From Nymphaea colorata (Eukaryota; Streptophyta; Magnoliopsida; Nymphaeales; Nymphaeaceae), in assembly GCF_008831285.2 (NCBI RefSeq), contig NC_045148.1:1116001-1180000 (forward strand): DNA of 64,000 nt, written 5' to 3'. The translations under genes were made by a program, and so were the position numbers. The notes beneath the pieces are model-generated. The model saw nothing but the letters and a program-made list of their open reading frames with translations, did no database searches and was not told the DNA's origin. This document shows positions 62,816-64,000 of the stretch, piece by piece (within the stretch, counting starts at the first letter, position 1; the number at the start of each line of letters is the position of its first letter).

Positions 62816-64000
62816 CTAGAATTGACCAACATGGACAGTAACGTGTGAGAAGACTAAGCTTTATACATGTACCTCAAGCTTCAGTTTGTATTACAAACTA
62901 AACAATGAACAAGAAACAATAAAAAGTACCTCCTGAGACAGATGACAAGTACAAAACACAAAATCAAAGCAAATAAGCACACAAAAAAGCCAAACGAAAT
63001 TTGTACTATATGAAGTGCCTTCGTCAATCATTTATCAACCACATATGCATGACAACCAGTTACAAGAAAATAAATTTTAGAAAGAAAATATTTTGGAATA
63101 AAGTACAGACATTATGCCCAAAGCAAGAATATTTTGCAATAATATCAGTTCCAACAAATTTTTTTAATTCAAATCAAATCCTGCCTATAGTGTGAAAGAA
63201 TTGATTCAAAATAAAAGCTAGACCCAATGTTATTAGAGGTGTACAACTAAAAGCACGAGGAGTACACCTCAGTACACTTCACCACAACAAATGCTTACGA
63301 GCATTACAATGAGGCACTATCGACATGGAGTGTGTGCCTCATTGGCTGAAGCACACGCCCCACTCTGTTTCACGTCTGATGCGTCAGGCGCAATGTTATC
63401 TTTTATTAAAAATTAAAACTGTGATGATGTTCTGGTGGTATCACGTTCTCACTTCACAGCAACAGCAAAAAAACAGCCACATGTTACTGAACACATGGCT
63501 TATTTTTGTCTGTTACAGTGCCAAGATTAAAATACTAAACTTTCCTTTGGGCAGCCTAAACTTGTTGTAGAGGAAAAACAAAGAAAAATGTTTTTTGTGT
63601 AAACAAAATATTGTACAGACTTGAACTTTTTATACTAACAAATATTCATGATAAATAAAAACAGATACCTATCACATATAATTGATCTAACAATTTAATT
63701 TACTCAATTTTAAAAATTTTACTTATATATCGTAAAAACAAGTCTGGTTCCTCATTAGCCTCATCCAAATTACATTTTCAATGTTGCTGTATACATATTT
63801 AGTGCTACTTATCTAATTACTACTTAAATATAATTGAAGAGCATCAGTATTTCAAAATTTTACTCTATAAGAGTACTTAAAATTTATAGGATAAAATACT
63901 CATGTTGCAAAGATTAGATTTTTTTATTATTAAATGAAATAGGAGCCTTGGATACATTTTTCAAATAAAAACAATAATTCACAGCTTAGGTAAATGAGAA
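62816..64000. other. AP-2 alpha intron running off the right edge
   Basis: No coding match to the trunk segment expected upstream of [11 protein letters not shown] was found here, so this is intron sequence, at least 1.18 kb. It is very AT-rich, especially from 63590 on. Confidence 0.6.

Overview
The window is nuclear DNA of a flowering plant. All protein-coding genes are split by introns and encode plant-type families: a group C bZIP, a BTL1-type mitochondrial carrier, a USP-kinase of the plant RLCK-IX type, an RluA-type organellar pseudouridine synthase, dihydrofolate synthetase and AP-2 alpha-adaptin. Introns are AT-rich with long (TA)n and (GA)n tracts, and a Ty1/copia element primed by initiator tRNA-Met lies in one of them. 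I cannot name the species from sequence alone; the long introns argue against a very compact genome.

Layout: 1-2477 intergenic; 2478-8020 (-) bZIP gene; 8021-11317 intergenic with dispersed repeats; 11318-18039 (-) BTL1-like carrier, 5 exons, with a hAT-like non-autonomous transposon in intron 3; 18040-22346 intergenic; 22347-28893 (-) USP plus kinase gene, 10 exons; 28894-30320 divergent promoter region; 30321-35279 (+) pseudouridine synthase, 9 exons, one GC-AG intron; 35280-37690 convergent intergenic; 37691-52565 (-) dihydrofolate synthetase, 10 exons, whose 7.4 kb intron 5 contains a 4341 bp Copia element; 52566-54129 intergenic; 54130 to the right edge (-) AP-2 alpha, of which 19 exons (712 C-terminal residues) are visible.

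Exon models were built by hand from both strands. The carrier, kinase, pseudouridine synthase, dihydrofolate synthetase and the visible part of AP-2 alpha have consistent splice phases, and their total lengths are multiples of three. The bZIP model is incomplete because exon 1 does not join exon 3 in phase.

These genes are not an operon or a pathway cluster. They act separately in transcription control, mitochondrial nucleotide transport, signalling, organellar RNA modification, folate synthesis and endocytosis. The most noteworthy structures are the two transposon insertions with intact target-site duplications, a family of tRNA-derived SINE-like fragments, a perfect palindrome in the Copia LTR, the GC-AG intron and an in-frame upstream ATG in the carrier gene. 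I found no evidence of a new biological system; the window looks like ordinary genic plant DNA with well-preserved mobile elements.
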